Shown: in pieces, positions 46,092 to 58,460 of the stretch
Layout: every line of letters starts with the position of its first letter
Position numbering within the stretch: the stretch's first letter is position 1
Assembly: GCF_036850765.1 (NCBI RefSeq)
Contig: NC_089496.1
Location: 52,831,613 to 52,895,612, forward strand
Reading direction: 5' to 3'
Length of the DNA stretch: 64,000 bases
Origin: Saccopteryx bilineata
Taxonomy: Eukaryota > Chordata > Mammalia > Chiroptera > Emballonuridae
The notes under the pieces: generated by a model
What the model saw: only the letters and a program-made list of their open reading frames with translations
What the model was told of the DNA's origin: nothing
Database searches by the model: none
Position numbers and translations under genes: made by a program

Positions 46092-46829
46092 TGTGAACCA
46101 TTACTTAATGTTGTAATTACTTCCAAGTGCGTATGTAAGATGTATATGTATATACATATGCACATATAAATAAATATATATATATGATGGTCATTAATAA
46201 TTAACACCAATTTTTTAACAGTTACAATATAAAGCATTATAAAGTGCTACCCTTGCACTGACATGAGATATACTACATCATGAAAGAGTTACTGTGGTTA
46301 ATACTATTAATTGGTAATTCAAGTAATCTGATATAATCCATCTGTTGGAGAAAGGCTAATTTAAGAAGGGTCCACTTTGACTCTAGTCTGAAGAGATAAT
46401 GATGCTGCTCAACATAAAAAGACTTTACAGAAAGCTAATGTGACCCTCGACCCGCACACGCCTGTCTTACTCTGCAAACCATGCCAAAGCCTCTCAGCCA
46501 ACTCATTCCTCTGGGATCCTCACCGTCGCAAAGTGGCTATCCATGAGGGAGGCCAATGAGGTGTCAGAGATCTTTCTTTTCCTCCTGACTTGTTCATTGC
46601 CAAGGTCCAACTTTCCTACTGAAAGAGTGCATAATGATGTAATGCCTAAAAGCGTGATCGAGGCCAAAGAACCAAATGGAGGAAACATGGTCACTGACCT
46701 AGGTTGAATGATACTTTGTTGAATGTGATCTTAAATGGCGAAATTCAAATTTTCTTTTAGAATAACAGAAAAATTGACCTTTCGCTATTCTTCCTTAAAT
46801 GTGATTCAGCTAAAAATGGTCAGTTAGAT
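46092..46829. other. Unique AT-rich sequence
   Basis: AT-rich repeat-like stretch at about 46136-46185. No gene recognised. Confidence 0.45.
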
Positions 46830-47043
46830 CAGAGGTCAGTAAACTTTCTTGGTAGAGAACTAGATAGTAAATATTGTAGGGCCCCATGGTCCCTGCTGCC
46901 AGTATTTGTCTCTGTCAGAATGGTGTGAAAGCAACCACAGACCACACCCACACGAATGAGCTTGGCTGTGTCCCCGTGACACTTGACCACCAAACAGGGG
47001 GTCGGCTGCGTTTTGCCCATGGGCTGTTATTGGCCAACCCCTG
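46830..47043. mobile_element. hAT-Charlie MITE, 214 bp, old
   Basis: Begins CAGAGGTCAGTAAACTTTCT and ends TTATTGGCCAACCCCTG. Internal motifs AACTAGATAGTAAATATTGT, GTGAAAGCAACCACAGACCA and ACACGAATGAGCTTGGCTGT match the well-known Charlie-type element shared by placental mammals. The flanking 8 bp are only partly alike. Confidence 0.88.
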
Positions 47044-48287
47044 ATGCAGATGAAGGAAAGAAAATGGCTTAAAATAGTCACCAGGAACTCATCAAAAGGA
47101 AGGTAGGCAAACAACTCCCCTACGGAAACTTTATTGTAATACTTTAATTTGTAGAGGTCACTATCTTTTTTCTTATAACTAAATGTTGCTTTGCTGTGGA
47201 CATGGTCATCGGCATGCAACCTGATAACTTCTTACAAGCACTCTGCAAGGCAGGTCTGAGGTCAGCCGTATGACCTCATTCCCTTAGGGCCATACAGGTA
47301 CAAAGTGCAGAGCGGAAAGCCAAATAGCCCTTACCTGGAGCCTAGTGTGTGTGCTCACACCTGTCTATGTTCCTGCTGGAAATCAGAAATGTAAGTTTTA
47401 AAACTGCAATCATATCCCCAACTTAACCTCAAATCATATTACTTTTTAAACAGGATACTAGAAACAGAGTCATAATATATTTTCTAAAACGTGACATTAG
47501 CAGCTGTATTTAATCAGAAATAAAATCAGTTTGTCATCAGTTTCATGCTACAGTCATTTCAGGGGATTTGAATCAGATACGATAAGTAAATGGTGTTAAA
47601 ATTACAGCAAGTTGAGGAAAAAGTCAGAATTTTCAATTATATCTAAAGTTGTTTTCTTTTTTTTATACCAAAAGCTATTAATAAAAATAGATTAAAAGTG
47701 AAAGCATGTGTTTTAACCAGTAAAATATCCTTGAAACAAAGCTGACCAAATTTTTAAATTTTTGCACCAAAAAAACATAAGAATAAAAAAGTAATTTTGT
47801 ACCAGTATAATAATCTTCTATTGATAACGTGATAACTTTTGATTGTTATTTTTCAATAATAGGATGACATCTTACTAAGTATGTCTCATTCTGTTGGTGA
47901 TGACCGCATTGGGGCGGCTGGCCTTACAGACGGTTCCAGTGAACTTGAACGTCAGATGCTCTCGTCCTCTCCAGCGGAAAAGAACCTGGGGCATCTTTTC
48001 CGTATGACGACTACACGACAATTTGGAAGAGCAAAAACAAGCCATACGGCCTTGAATTTTCCCCGCGGCTCTCCCTTTAACAGTAGACACATCATCGGAA
48101 GAAGAGCGGAAGCATGAGAGGGACTTCGTGTCTGCCACTCCCTCCTACCGCAGATTCTGCAAGATGGCGTGGTGGGTCGCCCATCACGGGAAAGCTTATG
48201 CATCACTGCCAAGTCACTGTACACCACAATGGCTTTAGCTCATTGTGAAGATGCTTGATCTGACCCAGAGGCCACGCCACTCTGTGT
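47044..48287. other. Unique sequence
   Basis: AT-rich to about 47870. The last 370 bp (47880-48250) are CpG-retaining and open on both strands (78 codons plus, 87 codons minus), with no known domain. Confidence 0.4.
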
Positions 48288-48295
48288 GCTTATTA

Positions 48296-48529
48296 CTGTG
48301 ATGGCGAACCTTTTTTATAAAAACCGCCCACTTTTGCAGTGCGGGTCAACTTGGTCCCTCCCGCCCACTAGTGGGCAGGCCAGCTTTCACGGTGGGCCAA
48401 TCACAGCGCCGTTTGGTTGCTCTGCTACGCCCACCATGAAAGCTGGAACACCCACTAGTGGGCAGGAGGAACCAAGTTGAGCAGCACTGCAAAAGTGGGC
48501 GGTTTTTATAAAAAGGTTTGCCATCACGG
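48296..48529. mobile_element. Foldback hAT MITE, near-perfect 107-bp hairpin arms
   Basis: Ends CTGTGATGGCGAACC and the reverse complement CCGTGATGGCAAACC; 8-bp target duplication GCTTATTA is perfect (48288-48295, 48530-48537). The two arms remain complementary almost to the centre: TATAAAAACCGCCCACTTTT, then GCAGTGC, CAACTTGGT, and a GCCCACTAGTGGG palindrome inside each arm, leaving a loop of about 30 bp. The transcript or single strand would fold into a long hairpin with smaller hairpins inside. Confidence 0.93.
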
Positions 48530-48537
48530 GCTTATTA

Positions 48538-50525
48538 TGAGTAAGAACCTTAAGTAATATAGAAAATACCCCAGTAACACTACTTTACTCTGATCTACAG
48601 AGAGCGCTAGTGTGTACCACATAATTTGCCGATTGTATATGGATATTTCTCTCTCTCTTTTTTACATGTTTCTATCTAGTTTGTCCAAGATATTTCAGGT
48701 TCCTTGAAAGAGAAAGGCTAACGTGTGTTTCACATTTTCCACAGGGCGGCCCGGACCTTGACATAGAAGTCCTTTTGTATAATAGGTAAAAACGATGAAT
48801 TCACATAAAGAATATTTATTAGAAATACTGCCATATGTTTGCATATTACCTAAAAATATGTTTTAGCTAACACACATTTTTATAGTGGCTCAAAAATTCC
48901 ATGATAAAAACAGCCACATTAAAAAAAAATGCTTATTTTAGTCTCATGTCCCTAGAGTTACTTTTTTTTAATAAATTATATCAAATAAATGACATGGTTA
49001 TTTGAATCAATTAATAAATAGATCTTTTGACTAAAAAAAAAACCACCACCACCAGATGGGTTTTCCAGTTGCCCTTTGACCTGTAAAAACATTTAATTGC
49101 TAGCAGAACATTATAATTTGCAGAGTATTAGGCCTTTGGAAACACCTGACAGGTCACATAGCTTTGTCCTATCTTTTTACAGCAAAGACGCTGTCAGTAG
49201 AATAGGCTTACACTGGGGCTGTGGTTTGGTGACATTTGCTACCTTCACTGGAAAATGGAAAAGAGGAGGAAGCATTCTGTTTTGGGGGGTCCCGGCTATA
49301 GAAGCTGGTTTGGGTACCAATACAGCAGCCCCTCAACGCTCTTCTACCAGAGAACTTTCATGCCTCAAAGCAAGACTGAACCCTAAGCACAATATAAGCC
49401 ACATATAAGGCACTGCGGTGAGCTTGTCTTTCAGTCTGCAAATATAAATAAAGGTATCACAAATTGGTGAACAATTAATGAGATTCACAGCAGGGATATT
49501 TCATCACTGAATGCTGTTTTCCTGCCAACTGAGACATGCTGCATGTCACTCTCCACCAGGCCACCTGTTCCCACCTCTGAGTGAAATGAGGGAGCCGCCC
49601 GAGGGCACATTGGGCATTATTAACACGCAGGCTTCCTCTTAATCGGGCACGTCTCCCCACCACCGAGAGCCAAACACCTAGTGTGGTGAAAAAAACAACA
49701 ACACAGCTTTGTACGTCGGCAGTAGAATCTGGACTGCTCACCACAGAAAAAACTCAGGCTATACAGCATAATATTCCACCGTGATCGTATTCTCGCCTTG
49801 CTGGGAAACTGCTTTCTTACTCTAAAGCAGAAAAAGAAGAAGAAGAAAAAAAAAAAAGATGTGTGAGAAAACAGAGTATTATTTGACGTGACAAATCAGT
49901 AAGAAGTGGCTTATCAGAGAGGAAAGGGAAGTGGAGTTTGTATTTGTCAGCGTGAGCGGGATAATGACACTGTGAACCTGGAGTGTCTTTGAGAATCTGA
50001 AAGTGCTTCCCTCGACATTAATGCCTAATGTTTCAGGACGCTCCCCCCCCAGGGAAGTATCAACGTGTTAACCTGCCCTCTTTCCTAAGAGGTGAGACGA
50101 GTTCAGAGTATGGAAAGGTACTTTGCTAAGGCTCCCGCATTAATTTCTTACAGTTTTTATCCCTTGATTGTAGTCCTGTCTCCTGAGCAACCGAACTGCT
50201 GTTCACTGAGCACACTGGAGGGTGGGGAAAAGGCATGAACACTTGATTTCTAGAAATTTCTTATTGAGGGAGTCTCTCAAATAAAGATCCATTTTCAGAA
50301 GTCGTCAGGTTGCTAAGGATGAACTCGGCACCAGGCAATTATTTCCCCTCTTAATTCTCACCATCATCCCTGGAAGTCTCAAAACAATGCCCTCATCCAG
50401 AGGCGATGTACAAATCACGTTTGAATGGCTTATGCCTGTGACATAACTTTCTAAGGTGCCAAACCCGACAAGAAGATTCATCTAGGGACGTGCGCTCGCC
50501 CACTCAGGCATTCTCTCGAAACGTT
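48538..50525. other. Unique sequence
   Basis: AT-rich with an A-rich run at 49840-49858 and a C run at 50043-50050. No gene recognised. Confidence 0.45.
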
Positions 50526-50529
50526 TCTC

Positions 50530-50645
50530 TCAGTAGCCTCTACGCGCCGGGTTCTAGGTGCTAGTAAGGGGCAATGACCGACTTGGGCAAAACCCTTGAC
50601 CTCGTGGAGCTTCAGTCCTGATAGGGGGATAGGAAATGACCCCTG
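50530..50645 (-). repeat. L2 LINE 3' fragment
   Basis: The plus strand reads TTCTAGGTGCTAGTAAGGGG, then AACCCTTGACCTCGTGGAGC and TTCAGTCCTGATAGGGGGA, the reverse orientation of the L2 3' terminus. Confidence 0.65.
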
Positions 50646-51398
50646 CCTGCACAGACGGCCTGATTGGACATCCTGAAGATGGGCAACCTGGGCACCTGGC
50701 AGGCAAGCCATCGGAAAATGGCACAGACGACTCCTGCCCACGGAGACAGGGGTCTTCAGAACACCTACAGATACTCCGGGAGGGGAAACTGCGCTACACC
50801 CCCAACACGGAACCACTCGTACAAAGAATTCAGTACTTGCACACGTCTTACTCCCAACATGCACATAAAAGACAACAGACGTGTAGGGCAGCGGCTGACC
50901 GGGGCTGAAGAGAAACATCAGATACTGAAACACTGTGAGAAGTACAACTCTGTAGGGAGCCACCGTTAAAATGGGTCACGCCAACTTGGGGCTCCCGGAG
51001 CAGGAAGAACGAGCCTCCCCAAACTGCTCTTCTCTTCTGGAAGTTATGACTCTTTTACTCTATTAGTACACTCAGTTTTCTTAAAATATTGGGCAGCGAC
51101 GACTTTCCTTCCTCTCTCCCCCAGAAGTATAAATGAAACTCTTACTGTACTATCTTTAGTGATCATTATTCTGGTAGACTTATATATCCGTGTGTGTGTG
51201 AGTGTTTGTGTGTGTGAGTGTGTGTGTCTCTCCATCCTCCAGACTTTGTCCTTCCTACTTCCTATTTTTGAGTTTTCAGTGGCCGAGAATTAAAAATGAC
51301 TTTTGTCTTCTAGTTTGGAACCGACCGAAAGATACAGACAAAGAAGAAAATCAAAATGTCAGCTTTATTACCGAGAAAGCTGATCAAAGCATATGGCT
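50646..51398. other. Unique sequence
   Basis: TG-rich stretch at about 51190-51228. No gene recognised. Confidence 0.4.
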
Positions 51399-51401
51399 CG
51401 C

Positions 51402-51592
51402 GCCCTGGCTGGGTAGCTCAGTGGCTTAGATTGCCACCCTGGCACACCAAGGTTGTGGGTTTGATCCCCAGTCAGGGCGCATACCAGAATCAACCAGTGA
51501 ATGCATAAAAAAGTAAGTGGAACAACAAATCAATGTCTGTCTCTTTCCCTCTCTCTCACTCTAAAATCAATTAAAACATTTTTTTTAAAAAG
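51402..51592 (+). mobile_element. VES-like tRNA-derived SINE
   Basis: GCCCTGGCTGGGTAGCTCAG head with A box, GGTTTGATCC B box, AACCAGTGAATGCATAAAAA motif, CT-rich segment and A-rich tail. Target duplication is unclear. Confidence 0.88.
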
Positions 51593-52042
51593 TATGGGGC
51601 TTCTCTGTGCAACCACACTGAGCCCTCTAACACCATCTACTACCCCTCAATTGCACAGTTGCCAGCAGTGGGGGACACCTGCCTGCCACCATTCAGGGGA
51701 GAGCCTGGCCGGACAGCTGGCTGGGGACAGGAGCAGAGAATGTCTGTCCTGCAGGGAGGAGCCCAAAGGGGTGATACGGGCACAATCATTTCCTGCCAGT
51801 GAGTTTTGTTAACGCAGGTAAACTTCAGAAACAACGTAGAGGAACAGGTAGAATGTCACCCATCTTGAATGCCGCTGCCTCCCCTCGATGCAGGAGGCAC
51901 TCGCTGGACAGCAGTCCATCCGAGGTGGAGGTCTCTGCAGAGAATCGCTCAGAATAGAGCCCGCGGTGTTTGCTAACTGGACGTGTACCACCTGGTTGCC
52001 CAAACGTTAGAATTCAGAAATAAAGGTCCAGATCTGAGGATA
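51593..52042. other. Unique sequence
   Basis: No gene or repeat recognised. Confidence 0.4.
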
Positions 52043-52052
52043 TCAAAACCAG

Positions 52053-52460
52053 GGTTTTTTCTTTGTTTTTTTTTTTGTATTTTTCTGAAGCTGGAAACGA
52101 GGAGAGACAGTCAGACAGACTCCCGCATGCGCCCGACCGGGACCCACCCAGCACGCCCACCAGGGGGCGATGCTCTGCCCCCCAGGGGGCGATGCTCTGC
52201 TCCTCCGGGGCATCGCTCTGCCGCGACCAGAGCCACTCCAGCGCCTGGGGCAGAGGCCAAGGAGCCATCCCCTGCGCCCGGGCCATCTTTGCTCCAATGG
52301 AGCCTCGGCTGCAGGAGGGGAAGAGAGAGACAGAGAGGAAGGAGAGGGGGAAGGGTGGAGAAGCAGATGGGTGCTTCTCCTGTGTGCCCTGGCCGGGAAT
52401 CGAACCCGGGACTTCCGCTCGCCAGGCCGATGCTCTACCACTGAGCCAACCGGCCAGGGC
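52053..52460 (-). mobile_element. Rhin-1-like tRNA-derived SINE
   Basis: Minus orientation, head TGGCCGGTTGGCTCAGTGGT, intact B box, T run with a TTTCTTTG interruption as the tail. It carries two direct copies of the GGGGGCGATGCTCTGC motif (52163-52200). Target duplication TCAAAACCAG at 52043-52052 and 52461-52470. Confidence 0.95.
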
Positions 52461-52470
52461 TCAAAACCAG

Positions 52471-53320
52471 TTTTTAAAAGGGGGATTCTAGTGGGTGCAG
52501 TTGGTAAGGGCAGAATGCCAGCGACATAGAATGAAGAAGTGACCCCAAGATGAACTTGGCCTGTTCTGTTGCCTACTGGCCAGCTACACCATCAGTGGGG
52601 TCATGGGTCATGAGGTACCTTCATTGGCAGGGTGCGTCAAACACTAAAACAAACAAACAAACAAAACGCAATCAAGTGAAAGCACAGCACATGGCTCAGA
52701 GCTGCAGTTTAGAAGACTGGCTTTCTATAGGAACCACAGCATGCTGTCGGCACTTCCCTGTAGCTCTCTGACCCTGCTGTCCAGAGCCGACAATGGTGCC
52801 CGACCATGGTCTCCGCCAGTTTCCTAGGTCTGGCTAGAAAATCGAAACCGTGCATACCCTCCAACCTGGCGCCCGCACACACTATCCGCTATTTACGTAG
52901 CTGACGCAGTTACCCCTGGAGGGGCGTGTTGCTGCTTAAATCTGTTGTTTTGCTCAGATGGCGCCTTGACACCTTCTGCTTGTATGGCCTTGACTCAAAC
53001 CGCCCAGATGAGAACGATGCCCTGTAGACCTCGATCTCAAAACTGGACTTTGCCACCAGGTGCCTGACTTATCCTCTGTTGCTGTAGTTGTTCTAATAAC
53101 GACCACGTTACTTGACTGAGATTCTGAAGGATTGCTTCCTCCACCCCCCAAAAAAAGCAACAGCAATGTCCTTTAATAGCACCCTACAGGATGGGGTAAG
53201 AAAAGAACTCACCTTCTTCTTTATTCATGCTACTTAAAATTCTAGCCAGAATTGGAGAATTGAATAGGGTCGTAGAATGTGAAAGCAACTTCCCTCTTCA
53301 ACCATTTCCGTTGTGAACCC
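52471..53320. other. Unique sequence
   Basis: Short CAAA repeat near 52645-52664. No gene recognised. Confidence 0.4.
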
Positions 53321-53324
53321 TCTG

Positions 53325-54610
53325 AAGGTATGAAGGAGGTTAGCACATGGCTGGTCATGTCCCGAATGGTCTGAGGGAGGTAGCACATGGCTGGTCACAT
53401 CTCGAAAGGTCTGAAGGAGGTAGCACATGGCTGGTCACGTCCCAAATGGTCTGAGGGAGGTAGCACATGGCTAGTCACGTCCCGAAAGGTCTGAAGGAGG
53501 TAGCACATGGCTAGTCACGTCCCAAAAGGTCTGAGGGAGGTAGCACATGGCTGGTCACGTCCCGAATGGTCTGAAGGAGGTACCACATGGCTAGTCACGT
53601 CCCGAAAGGTCTGAGGGAGGTAGCACATGGCTAGTCATGTCCTGAAAGGTCTGAAGGAGGTAGCACATGGCTAGTCACATCCCGAAAGGTCTGAAGGAGG
53701 TAGCACATGGCTAGTCACGTCCCGAAAGGTCTGAGGGAGGTAGCACATGGCTAGTCACGTCCCGAAAGGTCTGAAGGAGGTAGCACATGGCTAGTCATGT
53801 CCCAAAAGGTCTGAAGGAGGTAGTACATGGCTAGTCACGTCCCGAAAGGTCTGAGGGAGGTAGCACATGGCTGGTCACGTCCCGAAAGGTCTGAGGGAGG
53901 TAGCACATGGCTGGTCACGTCCCGAATGGTCTGAAGGAGGTACCACATGGCTAGTCACGTCCCGAAAGGTCTGAGGGAGGTAGCACATGGCTAGTCATGT
54001 CCCGAAAGGTCTGAAGGAGGTAGCACATGGCTGGTCATGTCCCGAATGGTCTGAGGGAGGTACCACATGGCTAGTCACGTCCCGAAAGGTCTGAGGGAGG
54101 TAGCACATGACTAGTCACATCCCGAAAGGTCTGAAGGAGGTAGCACATGGCTAGTCACGTCCCGAAAGGTCTGAGGGAGGTAGCACATGGCTAGTCACGT
54201 CCCGAAAGGTCTGAAGGAGGTAGCGCATGGCTAGTCACGTCCCGAAAGGTCTGAGGGAGGTAGCACATGGCTGGTCACGTCCCGAATGGTCTGAAGGAGG
54301 TACCACATGGCTAGTCACGTCCCGAAAGGTCTGAGGGAGGTAGCACATGGCTAGTCATGTCCCGAAAGGTCTGAAGGAGGTAGCACATGGCTGGTCATGT
54401 CCCGAATGGTCTGAGGGAGGTACCACATGGCTAGTCACGTCCCGAAAGGTCTGAGGGAGGTAGCACATAACTAGTCACATCCCGAAAGGTCTGAAGGAGG
54501 TAGCACATGACTAGTCACATCCTGAAAGGTCTGAAGGAGGTAGCACATGGCTAGTCACATCCCGAATGGTCTGAGGGAGGTAGCACATGGCTGGTCACAT
54601 CCCAAAAGGT
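53325..54610. repeat. 40-bp minisatellite with 360-bp higher-order repeat, about 32 copies
   Basis: The unit is GGTCTGAAGGAGGTAGCACA followed by TGGCTAGTCACGTCCCGAAA. Variants alternate (GAAGG or GAGGG, TAGCAC or TACCAC, CTAGTC or CTGGTC, GAAAGG or GAATGG). The variants recur in order: 53881-54120 matches 54241-54480 with one difference in 240 bp, and 53521-53640 matches 53881-54000 with one difference. This gives nine monomers per 360-bp higher-order unit. No unique spacers are present, so it is not a CRISPR-like array. Confidence 0.95.
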
Positions 54611-55196
54611 CCCATTCTGGATCTAAATGGAAGCTACCTCCTCCCTGTGCACAGGTATCGGTAAGGAACAACTTCCCACTGCCGGCACAGAGGACTGGCA
54701 AGGCCCCAAACACTGGGTAACGGATACCGGCTTGGCGACCTGCTGGTTGACCAGTTGGATTATTGCCTTGTCCACTGGGGCTCACGGGCTGGGCGGGGTA
54801 AAAGGCAGCGAGCCCACAGATTTAAGATCTTCTCACTTGGCAGAAATGTCTCGTTGTACACAGCGGCCAAGATCAGCAAATCTCTGCCTTACTGCTAAAT
54901 CCCTAAAGCCCCGGCACACACCCGTGGCCCTCCGATAGAGATCCTTTGCCGGGTCAGTGGTAAAGGGGGTGAAAGCAAATCTGACCTGGCCCCAAGCCAG
55001 TGACCTTGCCCACCTGTGGATCCAGGTAAGACTCCCTGCTCTCGCCCAGCACAGACAGGAAGTTTGATGATTTAGAATTAAAATGAAAAGATCACATTAC
55101 TAAAAATTATCTCCTGAGATTTCATGAATATACAGAAATTGAGATGAAGTTGGCGGTACGGTGAAAACAAAGAAATCCTTTTCCATGTGGACACAA

Positions 55197-55229
<33 letters not shown>

Positions 55230-55735
55230 TTTGGTAGGTATGATGCCACGTTTTGTAATTATATTTTTTCCACGTTGTGCTATATATAGTTCACTTCAAA
55301 TTAATATTTCAGAGGATTATTTTGTAATATTATTTATAAACGCACAGTAAGACATCTGGATTATGCAGAGCTCATTACCTTTGGATACTAGACGCATCTA
55401 AATACCGAGAAATGTAGAATAAAAAGGTAAGATATGGTCTCCTATTCGGAATATATATTATCAGCATGTTCTTTGTTATGGGCCATAAAAACCGCTAAGT
55501 AGGCAAGGTTTCCTTCTTCAGGAGGTATTTATGGAACACCTGCTTTCTTCCAAGCCAGCCCTGAGAAGCTCAGGGTGAAAACCCAGGAACAAAGCCTGTC
55601 CCTGGAGGAGGGGGAAGCGGCACACAGACTGAAGCGCGAAGACACGTAGGGAAGGCTACGGGGATCTGGCACGGCCCCGGGGCACGCTGCTGAGCCCTGT
55701 GCAACGGGTGGATGCCTGTCTCTGGGCCACTTCTC
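54611..55735. other. Unique sequence
   Basis: No gene recognised. Contains a GT microsatellite (55200-55228) and AT-rich DNA. Confidence 0.45.
55200..55228. repeat. (TG)n microsatellite
   Basis: About 14 uninterrupted TG repeats. Confidence 0.95.
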
Positions 55736-55739
55736 TGCT

Positions 55740-56065
55740 CACAGACAACTAAAGCTATGGTCCCTGCCCGCAGGGAGGTCATAGTCTAGACAGAAGGACA
55801 GACCCACATGATGCTACAGAGCTCTGCACAAGTACAGGTTATTAACACAATTACTAGGGGCATGGACGTCAAGATCAACTCCACAGAGGTTTTCCGGGGG
55901 GAACGGTTTCCTGAAGTAGGTCAGTCAGGACCCGAGTCTCGAGGGACATAAAGGACAGCACTAGGAGGCATGTTAAGAGGGTAGGGACCAGATGAACCAA
56001 CTCCCCAGGACAGGAGTCTGTAGTAGGAGCTGTGCAGGGCAGGGTGAGGACCAGAGAGACGGGTG
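55740..56065 (-). repeat. L2 LINE 3' fragment
   Basis: ATGGTCCCTGCCCGCAGGGA, GTCATAGTCTAGACAGAAGG and downstream GTTTTCCGGGGGGAAC match the reverse orientation of the L2 3' end. Diverged. Confidence 0.6.
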
Positions 56066-57950
56066 GGGGGTTGGAAAGCCACCGTGAGGCTTGGGGACGG
56101 CTCTGCAACCTCACGTATCAGATGCAGAGCCTGGACTCAGGTGGACTGGTCACAGGGACCTACAGCGGACCGAGTGACAGCTGCCGCAGGGTGCAGCCTC
56201 TAGAAAGACAGACTCTGAAACACTGTTTGGTGTTCGGGATGTTTATTGGCAAGTGCCGTGGGGCCCTCACCTGGGAGGGAGGGAGGGAGGGAGGGAGGGA
56301 AGAGTCAGTGGGCAGGGGAGGGGCAAGTCAGATGACTGCGCTGGGAGCTCTGGCCCTGAAGTGTCCAGGAAGCCAGGAAGTGCCCGGGGCCAGGTCATCA
56401 CCCTTCCCCTGCAGGCTGTCCCTGCAGGTTGGCCGGCCCAGGAGAAGGTGGGATCATTAAATGTATATATATATATAGCTACTTCAGGTATCATCCAGAC
56501 CTAGGAGAAAGCTGATTTTCAAATTCCATAAGCAAATCCTGTCATCGTCCTCATGAAACTGACCCCTGGCTAACTCGCTGCCTCTTTCTGGCTTTGCCTT
56601 CAAACTGGATCTAAGTCAGAGGGACCAGAGCGACTACTGCCCCAGCGGACCATCCGCATGGCTTCATCTCCGCGAGTTACGACTGCAGTGGTTTCTGTAG
56701 CTACACGTGGCCTTGAGGATTTGCTTAAGAAAAAGTACAAGTAAGCTTGCTCAAATATCTCAAAAAGATTTTAATGTTACCTTAAAAAAAAGAAAACAAA
56801 AACAAACAAACAAAAAAGATCACCACGGTTTGGACAGGTTGCAAAATAATAGATTTTCACCCTTAATGACCACGTATCACTACATGTTCCTCCCTCGACA
56901 TCTGCTTAAAATATATATTTGGATAGAGACAAAAGCTATCTGAAGACATGGTCAGGGCTGTAAAATTCTATTGAAACGCATGCCGTTGAGAATAATTTCA
57001 CTTTATTTTGTGCCGGGACCCCCCCACCCTCTCACCGAGGGTTTCGGCAGGGTTGGCCGCAGGCGACATAAACCACAGCACCCTCTCTAGGGGCCGGGGG
57101 ATCAGAAATGTCTTCACTTTAGGGAAACCCTTTATGAACGAATGCAGTCGCTAAAAGGTGAATTGCATCTTCTGAACTATTGATTGACTCAGCTCCAGGA
57201 TTCCTGTGGAAAGCATATGGTCTGAGACCCAAGCAATTGTCTGGGGCCGTGCACTGGGGCACTTGGCTGCCTTTGGCCGAGAAGAGTCAAAGGTAAGTCC
57301 CCTGTGCCGCTGCAGGGCAGATGGTTTGCTTTATACTGTTCCCCTGAATACCAAACAGAAGCTGCAAAAAGGTTTGAAAACATAACAAACAAACAGCTGA
57401 GTGTTAGCTTAAATGCTCTCTCTGCATCTCGCGGAGACCAGCATTCCGAAGCGCGGGGTGTTGACGAGACCGCTGAAAAGGGAAACGAGAGGCGCGGAGA
57501 CGGGATGAAACGGTTTCGAAATTGTACCTAAATATGGTTCCGCCCGGTTTTCATCCAAGCAACAACACGCTAATTAGGGCGTCTCTGAAACTTCCATCTG
57601 TGGGTGTCGTTGATGCATCGTCCTCGACACGATCAGACGAGGAGGCTTCCCTGAAAATGTGCGGGGACGGGTGAAGCCGCCAGCCGCTCCCCCGCGGGGG
57701 TCTCGGGGAGAAGTCACCCAGACGGCTCCTGAACCTTGCCCCTGCCGCCTGGGCGGGGCCGTCTGCCACGCTGCCTTCTTTCTAGATAAAGACACCCGGT
57801 GGCCATTTTCAACTGCACATCGTGTATTTCTCCCCCCCCACACACACACCTCCCAGCCCCCAGCAGGGAGATCATTATTTCAGGAGGAGACTGGGGAGTA
57901 GGTAGGAATAGAGCAAATTCCTACCAATGAATGGGGTTGGCCTGTTCATA
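56066..57950. other. Unique sequence with GGGA repeat and CpG-rich block
   Basis: (GGGA)n at 56272-56301. From about 57300 to 57680 the DNA retains many CpGs and contains GCTAATTAGG. C run at about 57831-57838. No exon supported. Confidence 0.45.
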
Positions 57951-57958
57951 GTCTAGCA

Positions 57959-58293
57959 CAGGGGTCCCCAAACTTTTTACACAGGGGGCCAGTTCACTGT
58001 CCCTCAGATCGTTGGAGGGCCAGACTATAAAAAAAATTATGAGCAAATCCCTATGCACACTGCACATATCTTATTTTAAAGTAAAAAAAAAAAACAAAAT
58101 GGGAACAAATACAATATTTAAATTAAAGAACAAGTAAATTTAAATCAACAAACTGACCAGTATTTCAATGGGAACTATACTCCTTTCACTGACCACCAAT
58201 GAAAGAGGTGCCCCTTCCGGAAGTGCGGCGGGGGCCGGATAAATGGCCTCAGAGGCCGCATGCGGCCCATGGGCCATAGTTTGGGGATCCCTG
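57959..58293. mobile_element. Non-autonomous hAT transposon, 335 bp
   Basis: Ends CAGGGGTCCCCAAACT and AGTTTGGGGATCCCTG; target duplication GTCTAGCA / GTCTAACA matches at seven of eight bases. Interior GGGGGCCAGTTCACTGTCCC and GCGGCCCATGGGCCATAG. No coding capacity. Confidence 0.95.
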
Positions 58294-58460
58294 GTCTAAC
58301 AGATAATAATAGTATGTTAAATCCATGGGAAAACACTAAGATAAGGTTAAGAACAAATCAGATGGCGTAAATGTGTGTGTGACACCCTTCTAGGCATTGA
58401 GGTGGCAGCAGTGACAGATACTGCCATGCATACAAATACACACCTATCATTTCATACGTA

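Noticed and set aside
47200..47340. MIR fragment
   Set aside because: Only a vague resemblance to MIR order; not enough to call.
51983..52529. Frames of 119-153 codons near 52 kb
   Set aside because: SINE-derived, as shown by the shared peptide pattern with 6.4, 12.1 and 21.4 kb.
53325..54610. CRISPR-like direct-repeat array
   Set aside because: The 40-bp units are contiguous with no unique spacers, and the context is mammalian.
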